A stretch of DNA of 64,000 nucleotides from Toxoplasma gondii ME49 (GCF_000006565.2 NC_031480.1:2237975-2301974), one strand, 5' to 3'. Positions 10,571 to 22,600 are shown, counted from the stretch's first letter. Notes: generated by a model from the sequence alone, not told the origin. Translations and numbers: made by a program.

Positions 10571-11172
10571 ATACATCGGGGATTCCCAGCATGAATTGCA
10601 ACACCGGGAGAACGGGTTCTCTCGTCTCTGTGAACGTTTAAGGTGTCGTCAGCCCGCCCCAACTTCGGCTGATGTATCAACCGAGTCTTGATTTTGGGGT
10701 GATGAGTCGAACAAAAAAAGCTCAGTTCAGAACTAAAGCCCACAAAACCGTTTCGAAGCTGAGCCTCTGTCGGACCACTTCTCTCCCAGTCCTCCAGAAG
10801 AAGCTGTGCGGCTGAGCTTCCTCCATTCGTTTGTTATCCAGAAAGCAGTGGGCGCCTGTCCGGTGTTCCCGGTTGTTCAGAACACGTATCTAGTGGTTAG
10901 TTGTTAACTTCACACACAACCCAAAAGTATGATGTCTACGACTTCGAACTCGTCTAGCGACGTCGCACATGTGAGAACCGTCTGCCCGTGCGTTTGTTGA
11001 AGTAGAGCTTTCACCCCCAAGCTCGTCTTTCAGCATGTGTGGCAGAGGGAAGGATTTGGCTAGTTGATTCCAAAACAATGTGTTCTCATGAATATTCGCG
11101 AGTGCACGTGTTCCACAGATTCGGGCGCACAGCCAAATCAGACAGTGGTGCAGAATAACGAACCCTAGCGAC
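10571..11172. other. Spacer with no supported gene
   Basis: This lies between the giant-gene remnant and the decayed ASH copy. A minus-strand frame (10890-11393) overlaps the next block antisense, but it has no recognisable motif and no paralogue in the window, so nothing is called here. Confidence 0.4.
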
Positions 11173-13250
11173 GTGCCGACTGCACCCTGGTTCCACCGTC
11201 GTATGTGTTCCTCAGTTGGGGCCGGTTCACGTGAGAAGGCCGACTTAGGTGTTGGTCGAGAATCCCTCTCAGCGAGCGTTCCAAGTCCACCTTTTTCCAA
11301 GTGCTGCGACTTGATGCAGTCGACGTGTCTGGTGGAGACTCCTGTCATGCCAAAGGGCTGCGTCTCGTCTGCTGCGCCCGTAAGCCATCCCATGCGTGAT
11401 GCTTCAGAGTTCGCTCTACACCAGATGACGTTGGTCCAGGGAGGGAACCTGGTCCATCCGAGTGGAAGAAAGAATTCCGAGTCTGGATCTCGCTGCTCCG
11501 AACGTTCGAGAGAAACGGATGAACAAAGAAGTCATTCTCCTGAAACAAAAGCTTGTGCGAGAAGCAACTGCGTAAAACAATGGCACTTTGTAGACATGCC
11601 GGACCTACGACGGACTGTCGAGAAAGGGTCTAAAGACATCTCACGAGAGAACATCGGTTAATGGGTGGCCGCCGAAGATCTCAAACACGCAGACCCTCAG
11701 CAAGGTTGTCATGAGTGTTATTCAGAACTTACGCAGGACACCAGAGCGCAGCACAGACACGTTTAGTCTGTTTTACGTGCTGGGTGGTAGTCCCAGCACA
11801 CGGAACAGCGTACATTGCTGTGATTCACAGCACGTCATCCGAAACGCCTCAGCAGAGGTGTGGTCGATTTGAGGCCGAACCAGTTTCATAAAGATTCTGC
11901 ACTAGGACTAGATCCAGCTGATTTCACAGCGCGTAACGAGCTGGGAGATCCGTGACACATGGTGGCAAGCACGGCAGTAGTATGCAGCAGCCTTGCTTTT
12001 CACACGAACAAGTCGTGCTTCGAAAGAACTGGAGGACAGCCTACAGTGCAGAGAAAGCCCACAGAAGTCTCACCTAGAAGATATATACCCATGGAACCTC
12101 ATCACGTGACAGAGGCGGCACTACACCAGTAAACCACGTGCACGGTCTTGGTTTTTCGAAGACCTAGATCAGATGAGCTTTTTCACCGTCAGGGCGTAGC
12201 TGAACAAGTTTCCTTTTCTACAGGGGTATAGATATGTCTGTGGCGAAAATGGGTCCTGCATCAGCAGCTGTCTGTGCCAGTTACAAAAATGAGCTCCGTA
12301 TATAGTCCGTGAAAAGGATGAGTCCCCAACCCAGGCCACCGAGAGGCAAGCGGCAGGAACAGATACCGCAAAGGCCGGAACTATACAGCGGAGAATCAGC
12401 TCTCTTTTAATGCAGGTCGGGTTGTCTCAGTGTACCCCAGCGGTCCAGGTGGCTAGACTGAGCTCGTCGACGCAGAACGGATTCATATGTGTCCTTGTGA
12501 ATGATAACACTGGATACGCGTACTCACACTTGATCAGCGGATGGTAGGGAACGATGCCGGATACCAGACTGCTTAGCATTAGAGGCTGAGTGCTGTGGGG
12601 TATCTATACTCTACGCAGAACGAAGCCTGTGGTTGTGGCGAGCGTCGTTCTCCACGGACTGTAGGATACAGGGTTGAAGTGAAGAACGAATATCTCAAAT
12701 GAAGAATGCATAAACTGGGAAGGTTTATTTATTCCCGCGACCCCGCTGCTTCAAACCAGTTCTAACACTTACTTCGCTTCAAAGCGTCTTTGCGAACGCA
12801 ATGCTTATTGACATGTCGAACAGACGGTTGCTGTCCACTTCTACGGTCTTGGCGTTCTAATCTAGACAGAAACAACCGTCAGTCTCAGAAAGGCGGCGGT
12901 CCACGGCGGATGATTCGTGGGGCAATGTGGCGGCGTCTCTTGTTTTCCAGCGCACGCTCTCTGCGTCAGGAAGNNNNNNNNNNNNNNNNNNNNTCGTCGG
13001 TGCATTTCTGTGCACGGGGCGTTGTTGGCGACTTCTCTCCTGTTTCCTGGTTGTTGGCATGCGCGAAAAAAAAGGCAATGGCGGTGGAGCAGAATACCAG
13101 GTTCAGAGAAGGCGGGCATCAGCTTCTCGCATCAACCTACAGTTATAGAGCATGGTGAGGCTGGAGTAAGCGCAATCATCGCCATGTCACAAGTAAGGCG
13201 AACAGTTAATTAAACGAGTGGAGAGGTGATGCCTGCATTCGACCTCGGCT
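11173..13250 (+). pseudogene. Decayed partial copy of the ASH gene
   Basis: The frame at 11173-11661 contains SGRKNSESGSRCSERS, similar to CGRKSGSSASSCSDRA in the first visible exon of the left-edge gene. Further on, 12288-12965 matches that gene's intron 1, and about 13100-13250 matches its 3' flank at 3885-4000. The exons expected between these parts are missing, and a 20-N gap lies just there. The copy of exon 1 beyond 11661 is not open. This is best read as a broken copy, though the gap could hide exons. Confidence 0.45.
12974..12993. other. Assembly gap (20 N)
   Basis: The gap falls between sequence matching intron 1 of the ASH gene and sequence matching its 3' flank, precisely where the missing exons of this copy would be. 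Confidence 0.95.
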
Positions 13251-13905
13251 CATGGAACCTTTTTCCTTTATAACGGCAGTTGTCTTCTTCAGGTAGCATT
13301 TCCTGGATAACAAATCATGTCACTGCCGTTCCTGTACCCACGCCATACCCCTTCGGTGATTGTTTACTTGCTGTCAATGAGGAGCTAAGCCCCTCTCAAC
13401 GAGACCTGCTCCCTCCCCGTCATGTGTTGTGCCTCCCTTGCTGACTGATGGAATAAAAATCTGTTTCATCTCTCGCCACCTATATGCCAGTCAGAGCACA
13501 CTCGTGATAGGATTTGTGCCGAGTGCCTTAGAAACATCTTTTGCCTCTGCTCCGGATTTGAGAGCCTGGATGTCCGAATTTTGACGACTACAGCCATTCA
13601 GAAGTTTCTGAATACAGATTTGTTCACCACTCTGTCTGCCAACACAGCTGGCCACTTGTCCGGCAACTCAGTTGTTCAATAGAGGCATCGGAAACCGCAC
13701 TATCAATTAGATACGCTTGGGGGTGGGTGTTGGCCGCCAATCGAATGTAGACTTTCAAAACGATACTGGCACTCTTCAATGTTTCGTTTGCCCCTCGATT
13801 GACTATGTCAAATATGCTGTAAAAGCGGTTTTGGTTTCTTCATCGACCTCTTGCTAAGAAAAGGGTAACTGGCGTATGTGCTGCATTCCCACGTGACGTT
13901 TAGTT
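12994..13905 (+). repeat. Near-identical direct repeat with 15745-16656
   Basis: The two stretches run in step at a constant offset of 2,751 bases with very few differences (for example 'cgatactgg' against 'cgacactgg'). They diverge abruptly after 'tagtt' at 13905 and 16656. The repeat lies upstream of the 3' flanks of family copies C and D and marks a very recent duplication. Confidence 0.9.
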
Positions 13906-14274
13906 GGGGTTGTCTCTTGATACGGCAAAACGTGTCCCACAGCACTCACAGGGAAACGGGCTTTCGTATCAAGTTGACAGAAAAGCACCTTCACAGAGTG
14001 TCGCCACCGGTTGCCGATGTCGAATAGAAAGAGCGATACAGTATGAAAGGAATCATGCAGGATAAAGCGGGCTCCTGCTATCCTCGCCTCTGCTGTCATT
14101 CGTCTCAGATCTAGGCAAGGTATTTTGATGTTCGTAACGTGAGTGACACAGTTAAGAACGTGGTATTATCCCTACCTACTTCAAGCCTCTTATATCACCG
14201 TTCCGCGTCCAGAGTGCACGTTTTTCTTCGGATAACTGTGCTTGACGCACTTAAAGTACGTGACCCCGTCTACA

Positions 14275-15432
14275 TCACGCTGGCTTTCTACGGCCACGTT
14301 GCGGATTCCTCGCAGGATCCGCAGCATGTTCGATTTCCTGTAGGATTCTGTCTGCTTCAGCATCCAGCAGAGCACGTTCCTCCTGGTTTTCTGCGCCTAG
14401 TCTCTGGGCCAGTACGTCTACGAGCTGCCTCTGGAGCTGTACCATTTGACGTTGCCGTTCTATTGCCGCCTCGATCCGCAACACAGCATAATTTGCTAGC
14501 TGATTTTGCAGGCGCTGACGGAGCACTTCCCCAGCCACCCGTTCTTCCGCTTCCTGTCTGTCGGAGCTCTTATCAATAAAAGCACTTAACGCGGCTTCTT
14601 CATCCCGTGAAACTCGTTCTTCCTGTTCAGCATCTCGGCGTGCCTGTCGCAGCATCTGGTGACTCTTGAGGATATTACCCATTCGCCCAACTTGTTCCAG
14701 CCCTCCGTATCTAAACGCCCTGACAAGCTGCAAATGCTGCAACTCCAGCTCCGCTATTCGCTGAGCTGCCTCACGCGCGGCAGCCTGTCTGCGCCCTCGT
14801 AACACGGTACGTTTAGCTACAGCTTCCTCTACATTCCGGCATGCAGGACAGAGATGAGCGGATTGAGACGAACTACTAGGGCGTCCGAAAAATTGGACTA
14901 GAGGCAATGCGCCCGCACCACTGGCAGCAGCGGCTGAGGAAGATTGCACTGATGGTGTGACTGCACCTGTAGCTCCCTGGTCAGAGAGGTGTTGGCCACC
15001 TGTCCCCAACATCATAGGCGTGCGCACACTGGCACCACTTTGTTGCACAACTCCACTGGCTCCTGAAGGCCGCGGAGACGGGGTCCGCCGTGGTGGCAAA
15101 GGTGGGGTAGTGCCGTTTCCGTTGTCGCCACCTTGACTCCTCTTTTCCGACTCCCGGTCAGAAAGCCGCCGAGCAACCGAAGCCTGCAGCGGAACTCGGA
15201 CATGGTTCTGTAAAGGCAAACCACGACCTGTTTCTGCAAAGTAGTTTCCTTTATTCAAGGATTCGCAAGATTTCGATCTCAGCCTGTGCGTATTGGCTCT
15301 CCAAGCCGTTTCTTCGTGAATTGATAGGTGGAGACGATTTTGATGGTCCTCCAGAGAATCGTACCTGATTACGCATTTTGTCGCACCAAGAGCCAGAAAT
15401 GTACAAATGGGTTTAGGTGTTCGACCGCACAC
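14275..15432 (-). CDS. Tandem coiled-coil family protein, copy C
   Basis: This has the same layout as the other copies: proline-rich stretch, Ser/Ala linker, CxxC (LCPAC), Arg/Glu/Leu coiled coil and RGRRKPA end, about 385 codons. The N-terminal 170 residues are almost the same as copies A and D, whereas the CxxC and coiled-coil half has its own sequence (for example HLQLVRAFRYGG). The upstream end is a GTG with no ATG, as in the other copies. The region upstream is cut by an assembly gap at 15619. Function is unknown. Confidence 0.6.
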   Translation of the reverse strand: MCGRTPKPICTFLALGATKCVIRYDSLEDHQNRLHLSIHEETAWRANTHRLRSKSCESLNKGNYFAETGRGLPLQNHVRVPLQASVARRLSDRESEKRSQGGDNGNGTTPPLPPRRTPSPRPSGASGVVQQSGASVRTPMMLGTGGQHLSDQGATGAVTPSVQSSSAAAASGAGALPLVQFFGRPSSSSQSAHLCPACRNVEEAVAKRTVLRGRRQAAAREAAQRIAELELQHLQLVRAFRYGGLEQVGRMGNILKSHQMLRQARRDAEQEERVSRDEEAALSAFIDKSSDRQEAEERVAGEVLRQRLQNQLANYAVLRIEAAIERQRQMVQLQRQLVDVLAQRLGAENQEERALLDAEADRILQEIEHAADPARNPQRGRRKPA

Positions 15433-15618
15433 ACGCAGTGGGTTCTTTCTCCTTTCACTACTCCTTCAGACTTGACATGCGTGCTGAAGTCGCCGGGCTC
15501 GCTGCACCGTTCGGCGCCGCGAAAAGGGCAGACACATCCAACGCCACATCGGGAACACCTTACTGTATCAGATATTATAGATACGAATGTTGAGTATAAG
15601 GGGCTGCTCTTAGCCAAC

Positions 15619-15638
15619 NNNNNNNNNNNNNNNNNNNN
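15619..15638. other. Assembly gap (20 N)
   Basis: The gap lies at the junction of the copy C upstream block and a partial repeat of the 13.0-13.9 kb block. Confidence 0.95.
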
Positions 15639-17035
15639 CAGGGCAGCAGGAAGACGGCTGCTCCGCAGCCCGTATGACAGAAAAAGCAACAGTTTGTCCT
15701 CTAACTTGCAGTTGATCGTGAATGGTCAACCACGGTTCCCAACGTCGTCGGTGCAATTCTGTGCACGGGGCGTTGTTGGCGACTTCTCTCCTGTTTCCTG
15801 GTTGTTGGCATGCGCGAAAAAAAAGGCAATGGCGGTGGAGCAGAATACCAGGTTCAGAGAAGGCGGGCATCAGCTTCTCGCATCAACCTACAGTTATAGA
15901 GCATGGTGAGGCTGGAGTAAGCGCAATCATCGCCATGTCACAAGTAAGGCGAACAGTTAATTAAACGAGTGGAGAGGTGATGCCTGCATTCGACCTCGGC
16001 TCATGGAACCTTTTTCCTTTATAACGGCAGTTGTCTTCTTCAGGTAGCATTTCCTGGATAACAAATCATGTCACTGCCGTTCCTGTACCCACGCCATACC
16101 CCTTCGGTGATTGTTTACTTGCTGTCAATGAGGAGCTAAGCCCCTCTCAACGAGACCTGCTCCCTCCCCGTCATGTGTTGTGCCTCCCTTGCTGACTGAT
16201 GGAATAAAAATCTGTTTCATCTCTCGCCACCTATATGCCAGTCAGAGCACACTCGTGATAGGATTTGTGCCGAGTGCCTTAGAAACATCTTTTGCCTCTG
16301 CTCCGGATTTGAGAGCCTGGATGTCCGAATTTTGACGACTACAGCCATTCAGAAGTTTCTGAATACAGATTTGTTCACCACTCTGTCTGCCAACACAGCT
16401 GGCCACTTGTCCGGCAACTCAGTTGTTCAATAGAGGCATCGGAAACCGCACTATCAATTAGATACGCTTGGGGGTGGGTGTTGGCCGCCAATCGAATGTA
16501 GACTTTCAAAACGACACTGGCACTCTTCAATGTTTCGTTTGCCCCTCGATTGACTATGTCAAATATGCTGTAAAAGCGGTTTTGGTTTCTTCATCGACCT
16601 CTTGCTAAGAAAAGGGTAACTGGCGTATGTGCTGCATTCCCACGTGACGTTTAGTTTGTTTCCTTGATACGGTGAAACGTGCCCCACAGCATTCATTGGG
16701 AATCCCGCAGTCGTGTATCACTTTGCCAGAAAATCACGTTCACAGCGTCGCACCTGCTTCTTAGTAGAAAATGAAACGAATGAGAAGGTGTCAGTGTCAA
16801 CAGAATCACGCGGCGCAAAACGGGCTCCTGCGTCCCTCACACTTAAAGGGATGCACATCTGCTATAGTGAAGGCATTCTGCTTTCCGTATAGCATGACTG
16901 ACAAAGTAAGATCAGGGAGTTCCTCGTTCCGTTACGTACATTACACCTCCGATACCGCCATTTCGCGTTCAGAAGCATTGTTGTTTTCTCAAGTAGCTCT
17001 GCATGGCACACTTGACGTATCTGGTGACTGCTGCA
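15639..17035. repeat. Duplicated spacer between family copies C and D
   Basis: From 15745 to 16656 this is the near-identical partner of 12994-13905. After that it switches to sequence closer to the copy A and B 3' flanks ('cgtgtatca' and 'ctttgccagaaaa' resemble 'cgtgtatcgctttgtcggaaaa'). The switch point suggests a recombination junction. No gene is supported. Confidence 0.75.
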
Positions 17036-18193
17036 TCAGGCGGGTTTCCTACGGCCACGGTGCGGATTCGTCCTTTCCTCGTCCAGGTCCTGGAGTTGCC
17101 GTCGAATTGTTTCTTCTTCATCTCTCATCCGACGAATGTCTTCCTCGCCTTCTGCGACTAAGGCCTGTGAGAGTACGTCCATGAGCCGCCTCTGGAGCGT
17201 CGCCGCTTGAAGTTGTCGTTCTAGTGCCGCCTCGGCCCGTAACAGAGCATATTCTGCTAGCTGATTTCGCAGGCGCCGCTTGTGAAGGTCATGACTTCTG
17301 TGCTCTTGCCTCTCACGCTCGTGGTAGCTCGCATCAATAAAATCTTGCAAGGTGGCTTCTTCTTCCTGGAACACTTTTGCTTCTTGTAGAGCGTCTTGGC
17401 GTGCCTGTCGCAGAGCCCGGTGACTCTCGAGGACAGAACCCGCCTGTACACCTAGTCCGAGACTTCCCCGTCTAAATGAATCGACAAGATCCGAATGCCG
17501 CAACTCCAGTGCCGCTATTCGATCAGCTGCCTCACGCGCGGCAGCCCGTCTCCGTTCTCGTGTCAGCATAAGCGCCCCCACAGCTGTCTCTACAATGTTA
17601 CACTCCCGGCAGAGATGAGGGGGTTGAAGCAAACCTCTACCGCTTCCGAAAAATTGGACTAGAGGCAATGCGCCCGCACCACTGGCAGCAGCGGCTGAGG
17701 AAGATTGCACTGATGGTGCGACTGCACCTGTAGCTCCCTGGTCAGAGAGGTGTTGGCCACCTGTCCCCAACATCATAGGCGTGCGCACACTGGCACCACT
17801 TTGTTGCACAACTCCACTGGCTCCTGAAGGCCGCGGAGACGGGGTCCGCCGTGGTGGCAAAGGTGGGGTAGTGCCGTTTCCGTTGTCGCCACCTTGACTC
17901 CTCTTTTCCGACTCCCGGTCAGAAAGCCGCCGAGCAACCGAAGCCTGCAGCGGAACTCGGACATGGTTCTGTAAAGGCAAACCACGACCTGTTTCTGCAA
18001 AGTAGTTTCCTTTATTCAAGGATTCGCAAGATTTCGATCTCAGCCTGTGCGTATTGGCTCTCCAAGCCGTTTCTTCGTGAATTGATAGGTGGAGACGATT
18101 TTGATGGTCCTCCAGAGAATCGTACCTGATTACGCATTTTGTCGCACCAAGAGCCAGAAATGTACAAATGGGTTTAGGTGTTCGACCGCACAC
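17036..18193 (-). CDS. Tandem coiled-coil family protein, copy D
   Basis: This is the copy nearest the giant gene, about 385 codons. The N-terminal half and the CxxC region (LCRECNIVETAVGAL) are nearly the same as copy A. The coiled-coil half is distinct (for example RRGSLGLGVQAGSV and FIDASYHERERQEHR). It ends in NPHRGRRKPA. The upstream end is a GTG; the upstream sequence has no gap here, and still no ATG with a clear donor was found within 250 bases. Function is unknown. The shared tail and CxxC with diverse coiled coils suggest a common attachment role with variable partners, which is inference. Confidence 0.6.
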   Translation of the reverse strand: MCGRTPKPICTFLALGATKCVIRYDSLEDHQNRLHLSIHEETAWRANTHRLRSKSCESLNKGNYFAETGRGLPLQNHVRVPLQASVARRLSDRESEKRSQGGDNGNGTTPPLPPRRTPSPRPSGASGVVQQSGASVRTPMMLGTGGQHLSDQGATGAVAPSVQSSSAAAASGAGALPLVQFFGSGRGLLQPPHLCRECNIVETAVGALMLTRERRRAAAREAADRIAALELRHSDLVDSFRRGSLGLGVQAGSVLESHRALRQARQDALQEAKVFQEEEATLQDFIDASYHERERQEHRSHDLHKRRLRNQLAEYALLRAEAALERQLQAATLQRRLMDVLSQALVAEGEEDIRRMRDEEETIRRQLQDLDEERTNPHRGRRKPA

Positions 18194-19605
18194 ACGCAGT
18201 GGGTTCTTTCTCCTTTCACTACTCCTTCAGACTTGACATGCGTGCTGAAGTCGCCGGGCTCGCTGCACCGTTCGGCGCCGCGAAAAGGGCAGACACATCC
18301 AACGCCACATCGGGAACACCTTACTGTATCAGATATTATAGATACGAATGTTGAGTATAAGGGGCTGCTCTTAGCCAACTATAAGATTATGCTGTCGCCG
18401 AATGTACCATGAAGTGTATTAGAACCCTCGAAGAGGTGCGAAGGGTCGCAGTATTCCTATATCACACCAAGATGAGAAACGTGCTGACATGGGCGATTCT
18501 TCGCACCACTGTCGACATGTGTGTCCTCGGTTCGAGTTGTCCAGTTTATTCAATAGTTCCCACACAATCGACAGAAGTATAGGGTGCTCGTCAGCAAGAG
18601 CGGATCGACAGAAAAATATTTCTACAATACAAAACATTTTCTTCTGCCACAGCGGGGCTGTTCGACTGCGGGCCAGGTTATGGGAAACTGCGCTCCAATG
18701 TTAGCCGATTATGCACGAGTGATTAAGCAAGATCCAAAACTGGAAAGTTGCGTCTAAAGACTAAAACGTCCTGCGGAGCCGCAGTGCATCTGTAAGGCTT
18801 TTTCGCACCCGGTGTTACCTGGTTTCGTAGTCTTCCCATGAAGACAGAAATGCCAGCAACGCCAGGACTAAGTTGTGCATGTTGCCGTTCGGGCCGTAAA
18901 GTGTTTCTCCTTCCAATCGCAAAGCAGCACGCAATGGAGCCCAACAACGGAACACACAAGTTTTAGAATGACCCTCCGCACGAGTTGCTTTCATGCATCC
19001 TGGGGGAGACTTCCCCGAGGTACTGAACTCTTCGCGACATGGTCAGCGTCAGCTTCGTTGCGAGCTCAACAAGATTGAGAACGAACAATGGGCTCATAAT
19101 TGCTATTGAAAGTAGGGTTGTTGGTTCTCTACATTCGGATGTATGCACAGTCACGACGTAACGCGTCCGCGGCGGCCAGTTTGTTCAGCGAAATCGCTAC
19201 TGTCGTTGCACACATCGTCATCTGGCAGTAGCGACGAGTGACCCAGTACTAGCTGACGTCTCCTTCATTCAGCTCGCTCTGTGACGAAGATTCATTCATT
19301 ATCAAACGTCGTGCGTTTCGTGGCCGTTGTTCGAACGTCGCACACTGGCATAGCAACATACACAAAACCATGATGTCCGGCCTAACAGAGATAGGAAAGG
19401 CATCGCAACATATGAATCTAGTTGTACAGCAGTTGCAGCCCTCGTCTATCTGATAACTGTACGTTTAATCACAAAGCCACGACAACGTGAACGGAATCGT
19501 ACATTAACTAAGGTGTCTACATGGCCCTCGGAAGCGGCTATGCGTCGCTGAACATCAGATTTCCCGCAGGCACGCCGAAGCCGAATCGAACTCGGTGTTC
19601 GAGCT
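18194..19605. other. Spacer between family copy D and the giant gene
   Basis: The first 210 bases repeat the upstream region of copies A and C. About 18420-18800 appears unique. From 18813 the sequence is the 3' flank of the giant gene, also present as a copy at 9583-10340. No gene was recognised. Confidence 0.6.
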
Positions 19606-22600
19606 CTATTTTGCTTGGTCACGATCCTGGACCGGATCCGTGTGTTGTCTAGTTGTCAGCAAAGAGACTTTGATTCTCTGCTTCGGTACTGCTCTCGTGC
19701 GAAGTGCATGGGCGAACGACGTTGCCTCAATCTGGAACACGTCCAACAGAGAGTTAGATGAAGTGTTGGGTCTCTTTGCCGATACGCGGGGGCTCGTGCG
19801 GCTCTGCGTCTCGTTAGTTCGTGGGTCGGTAGGCGCTCTTGCCGACTGTGAGTAAAGTGTACACGTCCCCAGTTCGTCGTCTGGTCGATTTGGTGGTGCA
19901 GCGGAATGGTCTCGGGTCGTTGCGCTCCTCTGCGACACTTCCCGAGTGTCACTGCATTTCGTTACGCACGCTGCCATGTCTCTGCAGTAGGAGGCGCAGG
20001 AATTGCTGTGGGCGAGTGAATAACTTCTGGCTTTGCTCACTCTTCGCGCGCATAGAAAGCTGCCTCTTTGGTCGCGAGATGCCGGTTCCGGTAACCACCA
20101 CGTTCTCCTTTCCCAGCAGAGAGATTTTTCTTTGTGTAAAACCCTCCTCTCGTTGCACACCCTTTTCTGCTTGTCCTCTCCGCTGGAGCTGCGCTCAGTG
20201 AAAGAGTATATCTCTTCGTGAATTCTGTGGTCTCCTTCATATTGTGGTGTATCGTTGGCCTCTCTCCTCTCTGTGCGTCGTCTAGGTTCTGCGGACTGAT
20301 GTGCTTCCTCATGTGAGCACACCGAATTACGAGGAATGTCCCTGCTGTTGTTCCCGTCGCCCGTGACGGTTTCCTTTTCCTTCCTTCTCAAAGCTCTGCG
20401 CCGTCGATATTTCTCTGTCAGCTTCTGCGTGGTTGGCGATTTTGAGGAATTCGGTCTGGATACCGAAACCGCATTCTTGGAACTGCTAGGCCCTGCACAA
20501 GTAAACTTCCCACCTGGATCCGCATCTTCGCCTCTTGCTTCGTCATCCGCCTGATAGCAGCTCTTTTGTTCTCTCGCTTTGGATACTCTGCGATGGAGGT
20601 GGTGGAGTGGTTTGGCTGTTCTGTTAGAATTGCCTTGTCCACTTCTTCTGTCAGGAGCAATTGCTTGACCTTTTCCTCGACCCGGTGCTACCTCCTCCGA
20701 CTGCCCATCGATATCCAGTCTCGAAAGCGCCTTGTTTTGAATCTTACAGATGTTTACTTGAACAGCAGTGTTTCCACAATTCCGTTGAGTGTTGTAGCCA
20801 CCCGGAGTGGTTTTGGAGTCTGGTGATTGGTAAAAACGACGTATTTTAGTGTGCTCATCCGACGTTTTTCTTCCATGGTTTCTTTCACATGCGAGGCAAC
20901 AGCGCTTGTCCAGAAAGGGGCTTGCTGGCGCTGCCTGAGAATTTCTCGAATAACTTCTACTTATTAGGGATGTCCCGTTTTCCTCTCTGCGTGGTCCCGT
21001 TTGTTCTTCTGAGTAACATCCGTCTTCCTTATGGTGTTGTCCTGTTGGTGTCCTAATTCGCGTTAGGTGGTGTGAAAACCCACTGGGGAGTATTTCGTTC
21101 CACCGCTCCACGGGTGGGTTATCCTCAACAGAGAGAAACTTGCGCCTTCGCTGTCTGGTATCGTCGGAACTAGGGGTGCTATCGCTTCCGGGTTTCCACT
21201 GTCCCTTCCATTGCTGCTTCTCCGGTCGGCTCATGCTTGAGCTCATCACTCCGTGACTCGGAGACTGGTGTCTGCAACGAAAACTGAGAGATCGCTGTTT
21301 TTGCAATGAGCGAGAACGGATGCTGACTCTGACGCCGTCATCGGGGGACCTGCGTGCTGGCCTGCTGCATCTTCCCTTTGGATGTCGTCCTTCTTCGTGG
21401 TGATAATTGCCTTCTGCTTTCTGTGTACCTTCTGGACTTTGAACGTCACAGTGTGTATTCTTTGCTTCAGTTTCGGGAGCGCAGTCTCTCAAAACAGTTG
21501 GCACAATATCTAGACTCCTTTGCCGCCCACGTTCTGACTCACCATAGGCTTCATTCTGTCCATTTGCACGATCGCTTTTGCATTCTGCATGAATGGCCGT
21601 TTTCGTACCTATTTCTGTCCGGGCCCCACTTTCCTCCTCTTTTGATGTATGTTCGCCTTCTAAATTCAGTGACGGCTCCCTGGGAACGATTATTAACCTA
21701 GGTGAGGGCAACATGCTGACGGAAGCGTCAGGTTGCGTGTAGGCTCTCAGACGCTGGCGACAGACGACACTTGTGTAGAAGCGAGAGGAGGTTGGCGAAC
21801 GAGGCGTTTGATTCCGCTGGTCCTGCAGCCAGCGGCCAACTGTCACGCTTTTTCTCGGTGTCTCCGGTTTCGTCTCCCTGCTGATCTGAAGGAGACTCAG
21901 AATGTTGGTGTCTTTGTGCCTTGGCAAAGGCATCGAGCTTATTCCGCTGACACAGTAGTAGGCGAGCGCGGAGACAGGCTTGCCACTCGCACTGGATGTG
22001 CAAAACGGATCTTCGTTTGTCTTTGTCATGTCGGCCGCGTTCTCTGTCTCCGTTTCCCGCGTATTGTTTTGTTGTTGTTGTTGTTCACCACTCGTGCGCG
22101 CCTCCGGGTCGCCTCCAAAACACGGAAACTGTGTTTCATCATGTGCAGCAGAAATCTCTTTTAACTCCTTGTGACTCTCCGGCAACTCTTGTTCGGTCGT
22201 TGCCACACCCTTGTCCGTTACCATTTCCTGTCTGGCACCGCTGGTTTGTCTTGGCTTCTTACAGTTCTCTGCCTCTCTACCAAAAGTTCTATTTCCAGCT
22301 GTATCCTCAGAAGCGTGGGTGGTTTCAATTGGCACAGTGCTCGCGAGACCCCTTTCTGATCTCTCTTGCTCGCCCCACCCATAACACGTTTCAAGAGGTG
22401 GGCTCACAATCCGTGAACTCTCAAAAGAAGGCTGTATCGTCTGTTTTCCATGTCGGTGGATGTCAGGGCCGCCGCACATTGTGCTGTCTCTGTCATGTTC
22501 TGTTTTCCGAACACATGAATCGGGAGAGAAGGCGTCATGAATCAGTGACGACGGGGAGGCATTCGGCTCAGGTTCCGGTGGATGTTTTTCCGTCACTACT

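Noticed and set aside
10890..11393. 167-codon minus-strand frame
   Set aside because: It overlaps the + strand segment that resembles the ASH gene exon, has no paralogue or motif, and lies in decayed duplicated DNA.
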